This document shows, piece after piece, positions 61,572 to 64,000 of a stretch of DNA of 64,000 bases. The notes below the pieces were generated by a model. It saw only the letters and a program-made list of their open reading frames with translations, did no database searches and had not been told where the DNA came from. The DNA lies in assembly GCF_965200585.1 (NCBI RefSeq), contig NZ_OZ241361.1. The stretch is one strand, 5' to 3'. Source of the DNA: Bacterioplanoides sp965200585 (GTDB lineage Bacteria; Pseudomonadota; Gammaproteobacteria; Pseudomonadales; Oceanobacteraceae). The position numbers and the translations under genes were made by a program. The number at the start of each line of letters is the position of its first letter. The stretch's first letter is position 1.

Positions 61572-61976
61572 ATGAGTCAGCCAGAAACGGTACAGCCAAA
61601 AACAGTACGGCCAGAGCCAAATCAGGAACCTGATATCGTGAAATGGGTTGGATTGGGTTTTGTGATTGGTTTGGTTGTTGCCGTGATCACTCTGGAGATG
61701 TACGGCTATATCAAGCATCCCAGTGAAGTGGATAAGGCAACTATTGCCGAATTTAAATTGTTATCACTGCAAACCGAAGCGGATGTACGGGTATCTGAAA
61801 AAAGCTCGGGCAAAGAGGCGTTCTGTGCCAATGATTATTTATTGATACGACCCAGTAATGGCAATGCGGTTGCCGGTATTCTGGTTGATACAAAAAACCG
61901 CCCGGTTAGCTGTCGCTATGGCTTTGCCAAAACCGATGCCGAGGAAGATTATCTGAAGAGACAAACGCAACCCTGA
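61572..61976 (+). CDS. Small single-pass membrane protein, unknown function
   Basis: A 134-residue protein from ATG 61572, behind AGGAGT. A Pro/Gln/Glu/Val-rich N-terminal tail (about 25 residues) is followed by one membrane helix (VGLGFVIGLVVAVITLEMYGY) and a ~80-residue extracytoplasmic domain with two Cys (AFCANDYLLIRP, RPVSCRYGF) spaced to form a possible disulfide. I do not recognise the family. It starts 4 bases after the ubiX stop and is probably co-transcribed. Confidence 0.65.
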   Translation: MSQPETVQPKTVRPEPNQEPDIVKWVGLGFVIGLVVAVITLEMYGYIKHPSEVDKATIAEFKLLSLQTEADVRVSEKSSGKEAFCANDYLLIRPSNGNAVAGILVDTKNRPVSCRYGFAKTDAEEDYLKRQTQP

Positions 61977-62073
61977 TGACACAACTCCTATAACGCAATC
62001 CCAATAAAAAAAACCGTTAGCACGGAAATGGCCTGTATTAACAGGCCGTCATAAAAAACAAAAAGAACTCATC

Positions 62074-64000
62074 ATGGCTGCTGTATTGTTAAACAAACTC
62101 TTCTCTTTTCCAGGTACGATCCTGCGTCGTTTAGTAATGATCTGGCTGGTTGTCTTTTCAGGTAGTTATTTGCAAGCAGAAGTCACTGATGTCAAAGCGG
62201 GTGATGCTAACGCTGACGATACCAGTCTTAATAGCGACTGGGACGGTGATGGTTTTAATAACTATGTCGAAGGGCAGGCCGGTACCGATCCAAATGATCA
62301 ACATTCATTTCCGGCGGATCAGGATAACGACGGTATACCAGACATGCTCGACAATGATCGTGATGGTGACGGCTATAACAATACGCGTGATCTGTACCCG
62401 GATAACAGCCGGGACTGGGCTGACACCGATCAGGATGGTATTCCGGATAGTCGCGATACCGATGCCGATGGTGACGGTATTCCTAATGTGTTTGAACTGC
62501 ATATGGGCACCGACCCATTAACAGCTGACAGTACGCCACATGATAGTGACGGTGACTCGTTACCGGATGTGCTGGATACCGATCGTGATGGCGATGGTTA
62601 TGCCAATAATCTGGACGCTTTTCCGGACGATGGTCGTGAATGGCTGGATACTGATGGTGATGGTATTGGCAATAATGCCGATGATGATCGTGATAATGAT
62701 GGCTTCAGCAATGACAGCGAACTAAAAGCCGGTACCGATGTGCTGGACCCTCTCAGTCATCCGGCCGACCTGGATGGCGATGGTATTGCTGATGTCGATG
62801 ACGATGATATTGACGGTGATGGCTATCCTAATACCAATGACGCATTTCCGCACAATGTCCAGGAGTGGTTGGATACCGATGGTGATGGCATTGGTAATAA
62901 CTCGGATGGGGACCAGGATGGCGACGGCATTACCAATCAATATGAAATTATCCTGAGCTTCGATCCGTTAGATGCACTGCGTAAACCGGCCGATCTCGAT
63001 GGAGATGGCATTCCCGATAAACTGGATTCCGATATGGACGGTGACACCATTGGTAATGCGATGGATGTCTTCCCGCGTGACCGCAGTGAATGGCATGACC
63101 TTGATCAGGATGGTATTGGGGATAACCGTGATGAAGACCGTGACGGTGATGGCATCCGCAATGATTATGAAATCCGCGCTGCGACGGATCCGGCTGATGC
63201 TCGTTCTGTTCCGGCCGACCTGGACGGTGATGGCATTCCGGATGTGCTGGATGACGATATTGACGGTGATGGCTATCTGAATTCAGCCGATGCTTTTCCA
63301 CAGGATGCCAGTGAATGGCACGATCTTGATCAGGATGGTATCGGCGATAACCAGGACCCGGATGCTGATGGTGATGGCATCATCAATCAGTATGAACGCC
63401 AGTTGGGTTTTGATCCTTTGTTGCTAACCTCTGTCCCAGCAGATCTGGACCGGGACGGTACCCCGGATGCACTGGATCTGGATTTAGACGGCGACACGGT
63501 TCAGAACATTGACGATGTTTTTCCCCGTAACGCAGCCGAGTGGTCCGATCTGGATGCAGATGGCATTGGCGATAACTCTGACCCTGATATCGACGGCGAC
63601 GGAATTGCTAACCATTATGAAACTGAGCTGCAAACTGATCCATTTGATGCGGGCTCTGTTCCTGCCGATCTCGATGGTGATGGTATTCCGGACGTGCTGG
63701 ATCAGGATCGCGATGGCGACGGACACCCTAATACTGAGGATGTCTTTGCTGATGACCCGACTGAATGGGCGGATCTTGACGCCGATGGCATTGGTGATAA
63801 CCGTGACCCGGACCGTGATGGCGACGGTTACAGTAATAAGCAGGAGCAGCGCCATGGCAGTGATGATTGGTCAGCACAAAGTTTTCCGGATGATGTCGCG
63901 CCGGTACTGGAGTTTGTACGCTGGCATAAAGCGCAATCATTGTTAACCGCGATGGCCTTTGATGACGGTATGGGGATTCAGGCGGTGTGGCTGCAACATA
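62074..64000 (+). CDS. Thrombospondin type 3 repeat protein (partial, continues past window)
   Basis: An open frame of 642 codons with no stop before the window end. The N-terminus has a signal-like hydrophobic stretch (LVMIWLVVFSGSYLQA); ATG 62074 is used, with ATG 62137 as an alternative. After it come Asp-rich DxDxDG motifs of thrombospondin type 3 type, arranged as seven units of 75 residues from 62311 to 63885, each opening PADLDGDGIPD-like and containing a DGDG...N...D.FP...EW.D.D.DGIGDN core. After 63886 the sequence changes to a different domain (VLEFVRWHKAQSLLT). Such arrays bind calcium in surface-exposed or secreted proteins; an adhesin or cell-surface role is inferred. Confidence 0.85.
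   Translation, partial: MAAVLLNKLFSFPGTILRRLVMIWLVVFSGSYLQAEVTDVKAGDANADDTSLNSDWDGDGFNNYVEGQAGTDPNDQHSFPADQDNDGIPDMLDNDRDGDGYNNTRDLYPDNSRDWADTDQDGIPDSRDTDADGDGIPNVFELHMGTDPLTADSTPHDSDGDSLPDVLDTDRDGDGYANNLDAFPDDGREWLDTDGDGIGNNADDDRDNDGFSNDSELKAGTDVLDPLSHPADLDGDGIADVDDDDIDGDGYPNTNDAFPHNVQEWLDTDGDGIGNNSDGDQDGDGITNQYEIILSFDPLDALRKPADLDGDGIPDKLDSDMDGDTIGNAMDVFPRDRSEWHDLDQDGIGDNRDEDRDGDGIRNDYEIRAATDPADARSVPADLDGDGIPDVLDDDIDGDGYLNSADAFPQDASEWHDLDQDGIGDNQDPDADGDGIINQYERQLGFDPLLLTSVPADLDRDGTPDALDLDLDGDTVQNIDDVFPRNAAEWSDLDADGIGDNSDPDIDGDGIANHYETELQTDPFDAGSVPADLDGDGIPDVLDQDRDGDGHPNTEDVFADDPTEWADLDADGIGDNRDPDRDGDGYSNKQEQRHGSDDWSAQSFPDDVAPVLEFVRWHKAQSLLTAMAFDDGMGIQAVWLQH
62311..63885 (+). repeat. Seven tandem 225-bp repeats within the TSP3-type gene
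   Basis: Unit starts at 62311, 62536, 62761, 62986, 63211, 63436 and 63661, with non-repeat sequence from 63886: every spacing is exactly 225 bp. Units are diverged in sequence (for example DGDGYPNTNDAFP versus DGDTVQNIDDVFP) yet show no length change. Confidence 0.9.

Noticed and set aside
62150..63946. Several open frames on both strands inside the TSP3-type gene (Met-, Thr- or Ile-rich products)
   Set aside because: They arise from the periodic GAT/GGT repeat units read in other frames. The in-frame reading from 62074 has a signal peptide and recognisable DxDxDG motifs throughout.

Overview
The window reads as chromosome of a motile marine gammaproteobacterium, most likely an Oceanospirillales member close to Thalassolituus/Oleibacter/Bermanella. 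The grounds are mid-GC DNA, typical gammaproteobacterial housekeeping genes (metG, ffh beside a ypjD-like gene, rpe-gph, rmuC, grxD, mqo, pntAA-AB-B, fbp, mpl-ubiX), and a very large flagellin of a kind I recall from that group. Taxonomy is inferred from gene content only. I see no rRNA, tRNA, CRISPR array, prophage or insertion sequence, and no gene-free stretch longer than 300 bases.

Layout. 1-9.3 kb: TetR-type regulator, Tim44-like membrane protein, TraB/GumN protein, small secreted protein, metG, CNNM/CorC-type transporter, CcsA-like protein, ffh; a cloverleaf-like palindromic element sits at 6816-6909. 9.4-20.3 kb: orphan histidine kinase, divergent phosphoketolase, diiron/MBL-fold protein, small chemotaxis-like helical protein, DUF3530 protein, rpe-gph, rmuC, grxD. 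20.6-27.8 kb: a probable metal-uptake locus (DUF4856 lipoprotein, imelysin-like lipoprotein, DUF1513 Tat lipoprotein, fatty-acid-hydroxylase-type membrane protein, TonB-dependent receptor). 27.9-33.5 kb: transhydrogenase genes, mqo, and a MntA/HepT toxin-antitoxin pair.

33.6-58.2 kb is the most notable region: a flagellin glycosylation and filament locus. A good sigma-54 site (33581-33597) precedes a tightly packed run of about 15 genes ending at a strong terminator (47672-47708). It encodes pseudaminic acid enzymes (PseB, PseC, PseF, PseG, PseI) interleaved with a formyltransferase-like protein, a Gfo/Idh oxidoreductase broken by a one-base shift, a second DegT aminotransferase, a GNAT acetyltransferase, an unrecognised GT-B-like protein, a HisH/HisF pair flanked by two N-acetyl-sugar amidotransferases, and a methyltransferase. 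Facing it is an AT-rich Maf glycosyltransferase gene, the likely transferase onto flagellin. Next, behind a near-consensus sigma-28 promoter, come a 1206-residue flagellin, FlaG and a 1322-residue FliD. My reading is that the operon builds a modified (formylated, amidinated and/or methylated) nonulosonic acid that Maf attaches to the enlarged flagellin.

58.3-64 kb: fbp, mpl-ubiX, a small membrane protein, and the start of a large secreted calcium-binding-type protein with seven repeats of exactly 225 bp, running off the window end.
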